Shown here piece after piece: positions 31,704-40,131 of a DNA stretch of 64,000 nt (positions within the stretch are counted from its first letter, which is position 1; each line of letters opens with the position of its first letter). This DNA is from an uncultured Olsenella sp. (lineage in GTDB: Bacteria; Actinomycetota; Coriobacteriia; Coriobacteriales; Atopobiaceae): assembly GCA_900316105.1 (NCBI GenBank), contig ONBR01000006.1, positions 62,001-126,000 on the forward strand, read 5' to 3'. The translations under genes and the position numbers were made by a program. The notes below the pieces were generated by a model. The model made no database searches. It was not told the origin of the DNA and saw nothing but the letters and a program-made list of their open reading frames with translations.

Positions 31704-32774
31704 ATGATCGAGTTCTACAAGACCTACCTGGATTGGCCTAGCGAGGAGACGCTGCCCACTCCCATCACGGTCAGTGAGGCAGTGGCCAGCACAAATGCTG
31801 CCACCGACGCCGCGGTCGACGACCCCGTCACGGCATCATCCCCCACTGCCACCACCAAGCGTATCGACTTCCCCACCGAGGGCTGCTGGGTCAGCGTCAC
31901 CGACCCCACCCCAAAGGAGGCCGACTGGCTTCGGGACGAGCTGGGCATCGTGCCCGAGTTCGTCAAGTCCGCCCTCGACGACGAAGAGGTCTCGCACGTC
32001 GACTTCGACGATGACACGGGTCAGGCCCTGGTAATCGTGGACTGCCCCTTCGTCGAGAGTGACGAGGATGCCGTGGACAGCTCGATTATCCAGTACGACA
32101 CCCACCCCCTCTCCATGCTCTTTCTGCCCGAGAGCGACATGGTGGTCACGGTCAGCCTGCGTGGCGACTCCACGGTGGACGCCGCCACTGGCGGAAAGCT
32201 CCGCAACCTGGACACCGATCGCCACGCCCGTATGCTCCTGGTCTTCCTCTTGCACATCTCCCAGCGCTACCTGGTGGCACTACGCTCAATCAGTCGCCAG
32301 TTCCGCGAGAACGAGCGCAAGCTCCGCCGCTCCATGAGCAATTCGGACCTCATGAAGATGCTGGGCTTCGAGAAGTCCCTGGTCTACTTCTCCACCTCCC
32401 TGCGTGCCCTGGATTCCACCCTGGTCCGCATCGGCTACGGCCGCATCGTGATGCTGCACGAAGACGACCGCGACCTCCTGGAAGACGTCCAAATCGAGGT
32501 CAAGCAGGCACTGGAGATGTGTACCATCAACACCACGGTTCTGGACGAGACCATGGAGACCTTCAGCTCGCTCATCAATAACAACCTCAACCTCACCATG
32601 AAGACCCTGGCCATCATCACGTTGGTCCTGTCCATGCCCACGATGGTCTTTAGCTTCTATGGCATGAACACGCCGCTACCCTTCGACGAGGGCTGGCTCT
32701 TTCCCCTCTTTGCGGCAGTGATCCTCTCTCTCATCTCGGCAGTCTGGATTCGCAACAGCCGCCGCATGTACTAG
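31704..32774 (+). CDS. corA: CorA-type magnesium/divalent cation channel
   Basis: A 356-residue pentameric channel protein. The N-terminus carries an unusual Ala/Thr/Asp-rich linker of about 45 residues before the cytoplasmic alpha/beta domain. The stalk helix and two C-terminal membrane helices follow; the selectivity-filter signature YGMN is present in FSFYGMNTPLPF near residue 323, and the last helix ends with basic residues RNSRRMY. Opposite orientation to the deoC operon, with a TATAAT box upstream. It is one of three magnesium-related membrane systems in the window. Confidence 0.93.
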   Translation: MIEFYKTYLDWPSEETLPTPITVSEAVASTNAATDAAVDDPVTASSPTATTKRIDFPTEGCWVSVTDPTPKEADWLRDELGIVPEFVKSALDDEEVSHVDFDDDTGQALVIVDCPFVESDEDAVDSSIIQYDTHPLSMLFLPESDMVVTVSLRGDSTVDAATGGKLRNLDTDRHARMLLVFLLHISQRYLVALRSISRQFRENERKLRRSMSNSDLMKMLGFEKSLVYFSTSLRALDSTLVRIGYGRIVMLHEDDRDLLEDVQIEVKQALEMCTINTTVLDETMETFSSLINNNLNLTMKTLAIITLVLSMPTMVFSFYGMNTPLPFDEGWLFPLFAAVILSLISAVWIRNSRRMY

Positions 32775-32898
32775 CAGCCGCCTGCAGGTGGTACCTAGGG
32801 GGATACTCCCCTGCGCGCTAGGGCGTGACAATCACTCCACGCAAGAAAAGAGAAGCCCTCGCAGCTACCGTTTATCACAAGTATCTAAAGGAGAACGC

Positions 32899-34263
32899 AT
32901 GAAGAAGGCCCGCCCATACCCCCGCGTAGTGGTGACAAAGAAGGCCGCACGGTCCCTGCGCGCCGGCCATCCCTGGGTCTTTGAGGGCGAGATCCTGCGA
33001 GTCGAGCCCTCGCAGGAGGGCACAATGCCGGAGCCCGGCGGACTCGTGGACGTCTTTGAGGAGAACGGCACCTGGCAGGGTGCAGGGCTCATCTCGCCGC
33101 AGTCAAAGATTCGCGTCCGCATCCTGAGCAAGAACGCGAACGACCGCTTTGACCTTGCCTTCTGGGAACGTCGCCTCCAGTGGGCCTGGCAACACCGATT
33201 GACCACCATGGGCAGCCTGAGCCTGCCTGGATGCGAGCCCGATACCAACTGCTGCCGTGTCGTCTTTTCCGAGGCGGACAGCCTGCCCGGCCTCATCGTC
33301 GACCGTTACGAGGACGTGCTAGTGGCCCAGGTGGGCACCGTGGGCATGGAGCGTCTGTGTCCCCTCCTCTACCCCCTGCTGGTCCAGGTGCTGGCGGGCG
33401 ATGGCGTGCAGGTCCGCGGCATATACGAGCGCAACGACTCGCCCTCGCGCGTGAAGGAGGGGCTGGAGCTCTACAAAGGCTGGTATGACTTCTCGTCTGC
33501 GGCTCAGAGCCCTTGGACGGATGCCCTCGCTGCGGCCGGGACCGCCCTTCCGCAGCTCCCTCTGCCCGATGATGCCCGCGTCATGGCCCAGGAAAACGGC
33601 ATCGTCTTTGACCTGGACCTGGAGAACAGCCAAAAGACGGGCTTCTTCCTGGACCAGAAGTACAACCGTCGCGCAGTACGCAATCTGGCAGCAGGCAAGC
33701 GCGTCCTTGACTGCTTCTGCCACGTGGGGCCATTTGGCCTCAACGCCGCCGCAGGTGGCGCGGACTTCGTCCGCTTCGTGGATGTAAGCCAAACGGCCAT
33801 CGACCTGGCACGCGAGAACGCCCGGCTGAACGGCTTCCTGCCCGATGGGGTCTCCAGTACCGACAAGATAGGCTTTACCTGCGCGAACGTCCTCGAGTAC
33901 CTACCCGAGCTCGCGCGCGACAAGGGCCGCCTGCGCCAGGAGGGAGGCCCCTTCGACCTCATCGTCCTGGACCCGCCCGCCTTCACAAAGAGCCGCTCCA
34001 CCATCAGCCACGCCCAGAAGGGCTACCGCGAGATCAACCAGGCCGCGATGCGCCTCCTGCCCCGTGGTGGCTATCTGGCCACCTGCTCGTGCAGCCACTT
34101 CATGAGCCGCGACCTTCTGGCAAATGCCATCGCCGAGGCCGCGCACAACGTGAATGTCCAGCTCAAGCAGGTAGCCGAGCGTCAGCAGGCCCCCGACCAC
34201 CCCATCCTCTGGGGCGTCCCCGAGACCCATTACCTGGACTTCTTCATCTTCCAGGTCGTATAA
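32899..34263 (+). CDS. RlmI-like 23S rRNA cytosine-5 methyltransferase
   Basis: A 454-residue class I SAM-dependent methyltransferase. ATG at 32899 follows AAAGGAG. The N-terminal PUA-like RNA-binding part (AARSLRAGHPWVFEGEI) leads into an RlmI middle domain with GLIVDRYEDVLVAQVGT. The SAM loop is VLDCFCHVGPFGLNAA near residue 272 and the catalytic region contains LDPPAFTKSRS and LATCSCSHFM, where the nucleophilic cysteine pair motif is typical of C5 cytosine methylation. The E. coli relative modifies C1962. An insertion in the middle (SAAQSPWTDALAAAGTALPQ) makes it longer than RlmI (about 396). Confidence 0.88.
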   Translation: MKKARPYPRVVVTKKAARSLRAGHPWVFEGEILRVEPSQEGTMPEPGGLVDVFEENGTWQGAGLISPQSKIRVRILSKNANDRFDLAFWERRLQWAWQHRLTTMGSLSLPGCEPDTNCCRVVFSEADSLPGLIVDRYEDVLVAQVGTVGMERLCPLLYPLLVQVLAGDGVQVRGIYERNDSPSRVKEGLELYKGWYDFSSAAQSPWTDALAAAGTALPQLPLPDDARVMAQENGIVFDLDLENSQKTGFFLDQKYNRRAVRNLAAGKRVLDCFCHVGPFGLNAAAGGADFVRFVDVSQTAIDLARENARLNGFLPDGVSSTDKIGFTCANVLEYLPELARDKGRLRQEGGPFDLIVLDPPAFTKSRSTISHAQKGYREINQAAMRLLPRGGYLATCSCSHFMSRDLLANAIAEAAHNVNVQLKQVAERQQAPDHPILWGVPETHYLDFFIFQVV

Positions 34264-34265
34264 GG

Positions 34266-34328
34266 GTGACAGTTGCCCCAAGGGTGAGCGTCCCAGAATG
34301 GGACATTTAGCCCTGGGGTATTTGTCAC
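34266..34328. repeat. Palindromic repeat family A, CCCCAGGGG subfamily
   Basis: Starts GTGACAGTTGCCCCAAGGGT and ends TTAGCCCTGGGGTATTTGTCAC, with GTCCCAGAATGGGAC in the centre. It lies between converging genes and overlaps the last codons of tadA by a few bases. Confidence 0.8.
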
Positions 34329-34888
34329 TTCCTCTTCCGTGCCTTTCGACGAGCCTTGAAGAAGGCCTTGAGCTCGGCGGAGCACTCGTCCGCCAGGACG
34401 CCGGGCGTCAGCTCGAAGCGGTGGTTGAGCCGCTGGTCGTTTCCCAGCTGAAAGAGCGAGACCAGTGCCCCCGCCTTTGGGTCCGTGGCGCCAAAGACAC
34501 AGCGGTCTATGCGGCCGTTCACCATCAGGCCCGCACACATGACGCAGGGCTCCAGGGTCACATAGACCGTGCAGCCCGAGAGCCGCCAGTGCCCCAAGGC
34601 CCGAGCGGCCTCCACCATGGCCAGGAACTCCGCATGCGCCGAGGGATCCTCGTCCAGCTCGCGCCTGTTATGGGCGCGGGCGATCACGCGCGGCTCGCCG
34701 GCCGCAGCCCTTTGGGCCTCTCGCTGGATGGGACCCATCTCGTCGGTCACGAAGTAGGGGCTGGCGGGGTCGCATGTCGCGTCGTAGACCACCACGGCAC
34801 CTATGGGCACCTCGCCCACGGCCGCCGCAGCACGGGCCTCTTCCAGCGCCATATGCATATAGCGCTCGTCCTCGCTCACGTCGGTCAT
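34325..34888 (-). CDS. tadA: tRNA-specific adenosine deaminase
   Basis: A 187-residue zinc deaminase that makes inosine 34 in tRNA-Arg(ACG). The zinc site is complete: HAE (in SAHAEFLAMVEAA) and PCVMC (in TLEPCVMCAG), with the catalytic glutamate in HAE. It is longer than the usual 150-170 residues because of about 20 extra residues after VVVYD (CDPASPYFVTDEMGP...). The basic C-terminus ends KARRKARKRK. It is divergent from the tRNA-Ser gene, and its stop overlaps a family A repeat. Confidence 0.95.
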   Translation of the reverse strand: MTDVSEDERYMHMALEEARAAAAVGEVPIGAVVVYDATCDPASPYFVTDEMGPIQREAQRAAAGEPRVIARAHNRRELDEDPSAHAEFLAMVEAARALGHWRLSGCTVYVTLEPCVMCAGLMVNGRIDRCVFGATDPKAGALVSLFQLGNDQRLNHRFELTPGVLADECSAELKAFFKARRKARKRK

Positions 34889-34947
34889 CGATACTCTCCC
34901 CCACGAATCGTCTCATTATGTTGTAGGATATATCCGCAACTCTTTGC

Positions 34948-35039
34948 GGAGGGATGGCAGAGTGGTTGAATGCAGCGGTCTTGAAAACCGTCGAGCGGTT
35001 TACCCCGTTCCGAGGGTTCGAATCCCTCTCCCTCCGCCA
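34948..35039 (+). tRNA. tRNA-Ser(UGA)
   Basis: A 92-base gene with encoded CCA. Acceptor arms GGAGGGA and TCCCTCC match perfectly. The anticodon loop CTTGAAA gives anticodon UGA, and a long variable arm (CGAGCGG...CCGTTC region) and GGTTCGAATCC T-loop are typical of serine tRNAs. Confidence 0.97.
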
Positions 35040-35075
35040 TTTTTCGTTTCCCCTTACGGCACGCTTACCTTCTGA

Positions 35076-35105
35076 CCCCCGCGTTAGCAGGGGGCTTTTT
35101 CTTTT
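35076..35105 (+). terminator. Terminator after tRNA-Ser
   Basis: CCCCC and GGGGG around GCGTTAGCA, followed by CTTTTTCTTTT. A short but GC-only stem with a long T-run. Confidence 0.75.
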
Positions 35106-35173
35106 GTGCGGGTATACTGGTCTCATCCAGCAAAGCGCCGTCAACCCAGGCAGACGCGTCGGACGGAGGAACA

Positions 35174-35725
35174 ATGATAGCGCTCATCATCGTCATAGCC
35201 ATTGTCGTAATCCTAGCCATCGTCTACATCTCCCTGCACAACAACATCGTCAGGATGGACAACCGCTGCGACAATGCCTGGCAGACCATCGACACCCAGC
35301 TCCAGCGTCGAAATGACCTCATCCCCAACCTTGTGGAGACGGTCAAGGGCTACGCAAAGCACGAGTCGGGCACCCTCGAGGCCGTCACCCAGGCCCGCTC
35401 CATGATTCAGACCGCCACCACCCCCGAGGCAAAGATGGAGGCGTCCAACGTCCTCACAGGTGCCCTGCGCTCGCTCTTTGCCGTAGCCGAGGCCTACCCC
35501 GACCTCAAGGCAAACGAGAACTTCCAGCAGCTCCAGGAGGACCTCACGGACACCGAGAACAAGATCTCCTATGCCCGCCAGAGCTTCAACGACTGTGTGC
35601 TGGAGTACAACAACGCCATAGAGACCTTCCCCGGTAATATCGTCGCAGGCAGCAAGTTCAAGGCCCGCACAGGCTTCGAGGTCACGGACGCCTCCGCCCG
35701 TCAGGCGCCCAAGGTGCAGTTCTAG
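35174..35725 (+). CDS. LemA family protein
   Basis: A 183-residue membrane protein with one N-terminal helix (IALIIVIAIVVILAIVYI) and a four-helix cytoplasmic or external bundle. Family markers are NRCDNAWQTIDTQLQRRNDLIPNLVETVKGYAKHE, YPDLKANENFQQLQEDLTDTENKI and YNNAIETFPGNIVA. The ATG at 35174 follows GGAGG. LemA proteins are widespread, sometimes beside TPM-domain or M48 protease genes, but their role is not known; none of those partners is here. It ends at a strong terminator. Confidence 0.95.
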   Translation: MIALIIVIAIVVILAIVYISLHNNIVRMDNRCDNAWQTIDTQLQRRNDLIPNLVETVKGYAKHESGTLEAVTQARSMIQTATTPEAKMEASNVLTGALRSLFAVAEAYPDLKANENFQQLQEDLTDTENKISYARQSFNDCVLEYNNAIETFPGNIVAGSKFKARTGFEVTDASARQAPKVQF

Positions 35726-35747
35726 GGGTCACGCCACATTACTGACA

Positions 35748-35801
35748 AGGGGAGCCCCTCTTTTTTTCCAGCGTTTTGGGAAAAGAGGGGCTCCCCTATT
35801 T
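35748..35801 (+). terminator. Strong Rho-independent terminator after lemA
   Basis: AGGGGAGCCCCTC (35748-35760) pairs with GAGGGGCTCCCCT (35785-35797); a TTTTTTT/AAAA inner part extends the stem. ATTTT follows. Confidence 0.85.
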
Positions 35802-35878
35802 TCATACGTGTACAATGTGCCGTTGGAGTTCGGCCATACCTCGCGCATCCCGGCTCCGATTCCGCAAGCAATCAGAAA

Positions 35879-36007
35879 GGTCATCGATGAAACCTCGACC
35901 GCACAGTCGATGACCCCACGCGAGTCCTTGTTGGTCTTGCCGTGGGGTAGCCCAAGCAGCAGCGCGCCCAGCTATGCGAGGCGGCGCGCCTGACCAACAA
36001 AGAGGAG
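35879..36007 (+). promoter_or_regulatory. Structured 5' leader, candidate metal-responsive RNA
   Basis: Four pairings can be drawn. P1: GGTCATCGA (35879-35887) with TCGATGACC (35907-35915). P2: ACCCCACG (35913-35920) with CGTGGGGT (35941-35948), sharing bases with P1. P3: TTGTTGGTC (35928-35936), in the P2 loop, with GACCAACAA (35992-36000), giving a pseudoknot-like topology. P4: GCGCGCC (35962-35968) with GGCGCGC (35983-35989). The 3' arm of P3 ends just before the GAGGAG ribosome binding site (36002-36007), so its pairing could hide or free translation. It does not match the M-box or yybP-ykoY consensus as I know them. Confidence 0.6.
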
Positions 36008-36012
36008 CTCGC

Positions 36013-37857
36013 ATGATTTACCTGACCCAGATTCTGGGAAATCCCGTCTATGACCTCAACGGAGAGCGCATCGGCAAGGTCAACGACCTTGGCATCGCCA
36101 CTGGCGAGGTATTTCCCCGCGTCACCTCCCTGGCCGTCCAGGGACCTGGACGTACGCCCTTCATGATCAGCTGGCGCAAGTACGTCGGCTCCTTCGACGA
36201 GGACGAGGTCCATCTGAAGGTCATCGCCACCGACATTCGCTTCAGCTACCTCCAGCCCGACGAGGTGCTGATGGCCCGCGACATCCTGAACAAGCAGATT
36301 GTCGACACCCGTGGCGCACGCGTCGTCCGCGTGAACGACCTCAAGCTCTCGGACACCAACCAGAACCAGCTCCGTCTCCTGGGAGCAGAGGTTGGCGTGA
36401 GAGGCCTCCTGCGCGCCCTCTCTCCCGCACTGGAAAAGATTACTCTACACGCCGCAAGGTCCCTGGGAAAGTCCATTCCCGAGCGCATCATCGCCTGGAA
36501 CTACATGGATCTCCTGGACCGCGACCTCTCTGACGTGAAGCTCTCCGTATCCCACAAGACCCTGGACGAACTCCATCCCGCAGACATAGCCGACATCATC
36601 GAGCGCCTGGACCCCCGCCTGCGTGGCCAGGTCTTTGCCCAGCTGGACGAGGAGCAGGCGGCTGATGCCATCGCCGAGCTGGAGGACGACTCCATGGCAG
36701 CCGAGCTCATGGGCGACATGAGCGAGGACGCCGCGTCGCGGCTCCTGTCCGAGATGGACCCCGACGACGCAGCAGAGCTGGTGGGCGAGCTGGACTACGA
36801 GAAGGCCGAGAAGCTCCTACGCCTGATGGGCGTCAAGGAGCGCAGCGCCATCAACCAGCTTCTGGGCTATCCCGAGGACACCGCCGGCCGTATCATGACC
36901 TCGCAGTTCGTTCAGATTGACGAATCCGGCACCGCAAGGGACGCCGCCAACGTCATCAGGGGCCTGGACGAGGACTTCGAGACGGTGAGCTACGTCTACC
37001 TGAACGACGACGAGGGCCGTCTTTCGGGCGTAGTCAGCCTCCGTAAGCTCGTGGCTGCAGACGACACGACCCGACTGAAGGACATCGCCTACGACGACAT
37101 CGTCTATGCCCATCCGGAGGATGACCAGGAGGACGTCGCCCAGGACATCGCCAAGTACAACCTCCTGTCCATGCCCATAGTGGATGACAAGAAGAAGCTC
37201 CAGGGCATCGTGACCGTCGACGACGCCCTGGACGTCCTGGAGGAGGAGCACCAGGAAGACCTGCAGATAGCAGGTGCCGGTCACTCCGACTCGGACAACC
37301 GCTCTGGTTCCCACGACATAGCCTGGCTGGTTCGAAACGAGTTTTGGTTCATCATCTGGATGGCGGGCCTGGCGGCTCTGGTCGGCCTTGTAGGGGAGCC
37401 TCGCCGCGCCCTGGCGCTGGCTCTGGGGAGCGCCCTGCCCGTTGCCGTCGTAGCGGCCCTAGACTCCATCACCTACGTGACGAACTTCTTCATCGAGCAC
37501 GACCCGGACGACCCCGACTCCCCCTCACTCGTGGGATTCGCCTTCAAGGGCGCTGGTCTGGGCCTCCTCTTCTCCGCCTTCGTGGCCCTGGTATCAACAG
37601 GCATCTTCAGTGCCTTCTTTACAGGTTCGGACTCCCTCTACAGAGTAGGTCGACTGGGGGCGGCGGGATTTTCGGCTGCGGCGGCAAGCATCCTGATTAC
37701 CTTCCTCCTCATGCCCCTCTATCTCAAGGTTCTCAGCACCCGAGACGAAAGGGGCAAGGAGACGTCAGGGACGACCCTGCAGGTCATCGCCATGGCCATT
37801 GCGGTGGTGGTCTTCATCGTCATCGCCCTGGCCCTCGTTCGCGTTTGGGGGCTCTAG
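36013..37857 (+). CDS. PRC-barrel / MgtE_N / CBS-pair membrane protein, probable magnesium sensor
   Basis: A 614-residue protein. ATG at 36013 (MIYLTQILGNPVYD) follows GAGGAG. Residues 1-150 look like two PRC-barrel-type beta domains (VYDLNGERIGKVNDLG, VVRVNDLKLSD). Residues about 180-310 are an MgtE N-terminal helical domain (LHPADIADIIERLDPRLRGQVFAQLDEEQAADAIAELED). A CBS pair follows (GYPEDTAGRIMTSQFVQID..., ILSM-like KYNLLSMPIVDDKKKLQGIVTVDDAL). The last 170 residues hold about five membrane helices. The MgtE pore signature with GGNxG is not present, so this is not a plain MgtE channel. The next gene starts two bases after its stop, which suggests it senses magnesium for that transporter. 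Confidence 0.8.
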   Translation: MIYLTQILGNPVYDLNGERIGKVNDLGIATGEVFPRVTSLAVQGPGRTPFMISWRKYVGSFDEDEVHLKVIATDIRFSYLQPDEVLMARDILNKQIVDTRGARVVRVNDLKLSDTNQNQLRLLGAEVGVRGLLRALSPALEKITLHAARSLGKSIPERIIAWNYMDLLDRDLSDVKLSVSHKTLDELHPADIADIIERLDPRLRGQVFAQLDEEQAADAIAELEDDSMAAELMGDMSEDAASRLLSEMDPDDAAELVGELDYEKAEKLLRLMGVKERSAINQLLGYPEDTAGRIMTSQFVQIDESGTARDAANVIRGLDEDFETVSYVYLNDDEGRLSGVVSLRKLVAADDTTRLKDIAYDDIVYAHPEDDQEDVAQDIAKYNLLSMPIVDDKKKLQGIVTVDDALDVLEEEHQEDLQIAGAGHSDSDNRSGSHDIAWLVRNEFWFIIWMAGLAALVGLVGEPRRALALALGSALPVAVVAALDSITYVTNFFIEHDPDDPDSPSLVGFAFKGAGLGLLFSAFVALVSTGIFSAFFTGSDSLYRVGRLGAAGFSAAAASILITFLLMPLYLKVLSTRDERGKETSGTTLQVIAMAIAVVVFIVIALALVRVWGL

Positions 37858-37858
37858 C

Positions 37859-39124
37859 ATGACCAATACGAAAGAGCTCAAGAAGATCGCTGGAAGCAGC
37901 GCTCGCAAGGGTCGTCTTGCCCTCCTGGCGGCAATGGGTCCCGGCCTGCTCACTGCGCTGGCTGGCAACGATGCGGGCGGCATTGCCACCTACTCCTCCG
38001 CTGGTGCCTCCTATGGCTACGGGATGCTCTGGACCGTGCCCCTGATGTGCCTCCTCCTCATAGTGGTGCAGGAGACCTCTGCACGCATGGGCTGCGCCAC
38101 GGGCAAGGGCTTCGCCTCCCTGATCCGCGAGCAGTTTGGCATCCGAATCTCGGCAGTGGCAATGCTGGCCCTGGTGATATCGAACTTCGCGGTCACACTC
38201 TCGGAGTTCGCCGGTATCGCCCAGGGTATGGCCCTCTTTGGCGTGCCCACCTACGTGTCGGTACCCGTGGCGGCATTGGCCACCTGGTTGCTCACCATGA
38301 CTGGCTCCTACCGCCGCATCGAAAAGATTCTGCTCATCATCAGCTGCGTCTTCGTCACCTATGTGATTGCCGGCATCTGCGCAGGTCCCGACTGGGGGCA
38401 GGCCCTCTACACCACCATCGTGCCCCAGGGTTCGAGCGACCCCGGCTACATCTCGCTCATGGTGGCAAACGTCGGTACCACGATTTCGCCCTACATGATC
38501 TTTATGGTGTCCAGCAACGTGGTGGAAAAGAACCTCGACGCCTCCGACATCCCGGGACAGCGTGCCGACAACGTCTCTGGGGCCATCGTGGCGGAGGTCA
38601 TTACCTGGTTCATCATGATGACGACAGGGACCATCCTCTATCCCGCGGGTATCCCCGTCAATGACGCTGCCGATGCCGCCATGGCTCTGGTGCCCCTGGC
38701 AGGCCAGTATGCTTCGGGCCTCTTTGCCGCTGGCCTGGTAGGCGCATCCTTCCTGGCAGCCTGCGTCATGCCTGGCATAACCGCGGGCGCCGTCTGCGAG
38801 GCATTTGGCTGGGAGCGAGGCGCCAACAGCAGTTGGCGAGAAGCGCCCACCTACCACGGCATCATCACGGTCATCACAATCCTGAGCGCCGCCATGGTTC
38901 TCATGCCTGGTGCAGACCTCTTTGGCATCATGATGGTGTCACAGGTCATCAACGGCGTCCTCCTGCCCGTCCTGCTTCTGTGCATGGTCTTCATTGCCAG
39001 CGACAGACACGTGATGGGCAAGAACGCAAACGGCCGCATCTGGTCGACCCTCACCTGGTTCACGATCGTGGCCGTAGCCATCCTGACGGTAGTGATGTTC
39101 GTCTTCCAGACCCTAGGTTACTAA
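37859..39124 (+). CDS. NRAMP-related magnesium transporter (NRMT-like)
   Basis: A 421-residue SLC11/NRAMP-fold transporter with about eleven membrane helices. The helix 1 metal site reads GNDAGGIAT where manganese/iron transporters have DPGN; helix 6 reads TTISPYMIF where they have a methionine in AxxMPH. The retained aspartate, the Asn-to-Gly change and the lost methionine are the features reported for the magnesium-specific NRAMP clade, whose studied member is from Eggerthella lenta, another coriobacterium. ATG at 37859 overlaps the intergenic TAG-C spacer of the upstream sensor-like gene, so the two are one operon. Function as a magnesium importer is inferred. Confidence 0.85.
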   Translation: MTNTKELKKIAGSSARKGRLALLAAMGPGLLTALAGNDAGGIATYSSAGASYGYGMLWTVPLMCLLLIVVQETSARMGCATGKGFASLIREQFGIRISAVAMLALVISNFAVTLSEFAGIAQGMALFGVPTYVSVPVAALATWLLTMTGSYRRIEKILLIISCVFVTYVIAGICAGPDWGQALYTTIVPQGSSDPGYISLMVANVGTTISPYMIFMVSSNVVEKNLDASDIPGQRADNVSGAIVAEVITWFIMMTTGTILYPAGIPVNDAADAAMALVPLAGQYASGLFAAGLVGASFLAACVMPGITAGAVCEAFGWERGANSSWREAPTYHGIITVITILSAAMVLMPGADLFGIMMVSQVINGVLLPVLLLCMVFIASDRHVMGKNANGRIWSTLTWFTIVAVAILTVVMFVFQTLGY

Positions 39125-39142
39125 GGTAGGCTGGCATACAGG

Positions 39143-39171
39143 ACGGCGGTGGGACCTGGTCCCTCCGCCGT
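39143..39171 (+). terminator. Hairpin after the magnesium operon
   Basis: ACGGCGG (39143-39149) and CCGCCGT (39165-39171) with inner GGGACC/GGTCCC. ATTTCCTCC follows, so the T-run is poor. Confidence 0.55.
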
Positions 39172-39239
39172 GCCGATTTCCTCCCCGGTACCGCATGGGT
39201 CGGCCCCTTCGCGAGAAGCGGGGTGGCCGCCAGGTGTAG

Positions 39240-39336
39240 GGGCGGGGCCACGTTTGTCCAGGCGCAGTTTCGCAGCAGCGCGCCTTGCGCGTTGCGAGAA
39301 TATCTGAGCACTGGGCAAACGTGGCCGCCCCATCCT
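39240..39336. repeat. Palindromic repeat family D
   Basis: Outer arms GGCCACGTTTG and CAAACGTGGCC enclose a core GGCGCAGTTTCGCAGC and GCGAGAATATCTGAGCA. The core recurs inverted at 62210-62298 (CGCAGTTTCGCAGC, GCGAGAATGTCTGAGCA) and in a shorter form at 52155-52226. Outer arms differ in sequence between copies but always pair. Confidence 0.75.
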
Positions 39337-39337
39337 T

Positions 39338-40072
39338 TTACTTGCTTGCCTTCTTGTACTCGTCCAGGAAGGAGTTGAACATGCCCTTCGTCTTGCCGAG
39401 CTGCTTGCCTAGGGCCTTCGATCCCTTGTCCACGGCCACGGAGGCCTTGGCGTCGAACTTCTTTGATGCTGCCGCACCCTTGACCTTTGCCTTTGCGTAG
39501 CCCTCGCCGGCCTTTGCCGCAACACCACCCGTGAGTTGCAGGTCCTTTGCGGCATCATCCACGACCATATAGCCCTTGGAGTAGCCCTTTACCATGCTGG
39601 CGGGGATGGGCAGGGCACCAACCAGGGACTCCGCCATGCCGCCGTCGCCCACGTAGAAGGCCTCCACCTTGCCAGTATTTTCGTCAAAGGATACATCGCT
39701 CACGAAACCCAGGTCCTTGCCGCTCCTTGTGCGAGCGTCCATGCCAGCCCACATGACGCAGCGGTCCCAGTCCAGATTCAGGCGCTTGCGTGCTGCGTCG
39801 TCGGTACCGTTCTTCTCGTCCGTGATCAGCAGATGGTCGTCTTCACGCGCAATGGAGTCATAGGCCACAAAGATGTCCTTGCGCTTGACCATGCCAGCAA
39901 CGTCGGGTCTCTTTACCAGGTAGCCCACGAGCCTGCTTCCCTTGGGCGAGAAGACCGCCATGTGGATGCGGCCAAGCTTCTTGAACTCCTCCTCCTTGCC
40001 CTGCTTGGTCTTCTTGACCTTGTGCACGCCTACCTTCTTGCGTGTAAGCTCGCTCAGCCTGACCGTGGCCAT
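39338..40072 (-). CDS. PRC-barrel domain protein
   Basis: A 244-residue soluble protein. ATG at 40072 (MATVRLSELTRKKVGVHKV) follows GGGAGG by five bases. Two PRC-barrel-like halves can be seen: LGRIHMAVFSPKGSRLVGYLVKRPD near residues 38-62 and DLGFVSDVSFDENTGKVEAFYVGDGG near 122-147. The C-terminal 70 residues are Ala/Lys-rich (AKAGEGYAKAKVKGAAASKKF). PRC barrels bind RNA or protein, as in RimM. It is convergent with the magnesium operon, which also contains PRC-type domains. Function unknown. Confidence 0.7.
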   Translation of the reverse strand: MATVRLSELTRKKVGVHKVKKTKQGKEEEFKKLGRIHMAVFSPKGSRLVGYLVKRPDVAGMVKRKDIFVAYDSIAREDDHLLITDEKNGTDDAARKRLNLDWDRCVMWAGMDARTRSGKDLGFVSDVSFDENTGKVEAFYVGDGGMAESLVGALPIPASMVKGYSKGYMVVDDAAKDLQLTGGVAAKAGEGYAKAKVKGAAASKKFDAKASVAVDKGSKALGKQLGKTKGMFNSFLDEYKKASK

Positions 40073-40131
40073 CCGTACCTCCCGAAATCGACCCACCCAA
40101 AAGCCCTACGGATGGGCTTTCCCAACAAGAA

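Noticed and set aside
35808-36012. M-box or yybP-ykoY riboswitch before the magnesium genes
   Set aside because: The leader has none of the conserved blocks of these classes that I can recall; kept only as an unassigned structured leader.
37859-39124. Annotation as the manganese transporter MntH
   Set aside because: The DPGN and methionine metal-site motifs of MntH are replaced, so a magnesium-type NRAMP relative fits better.
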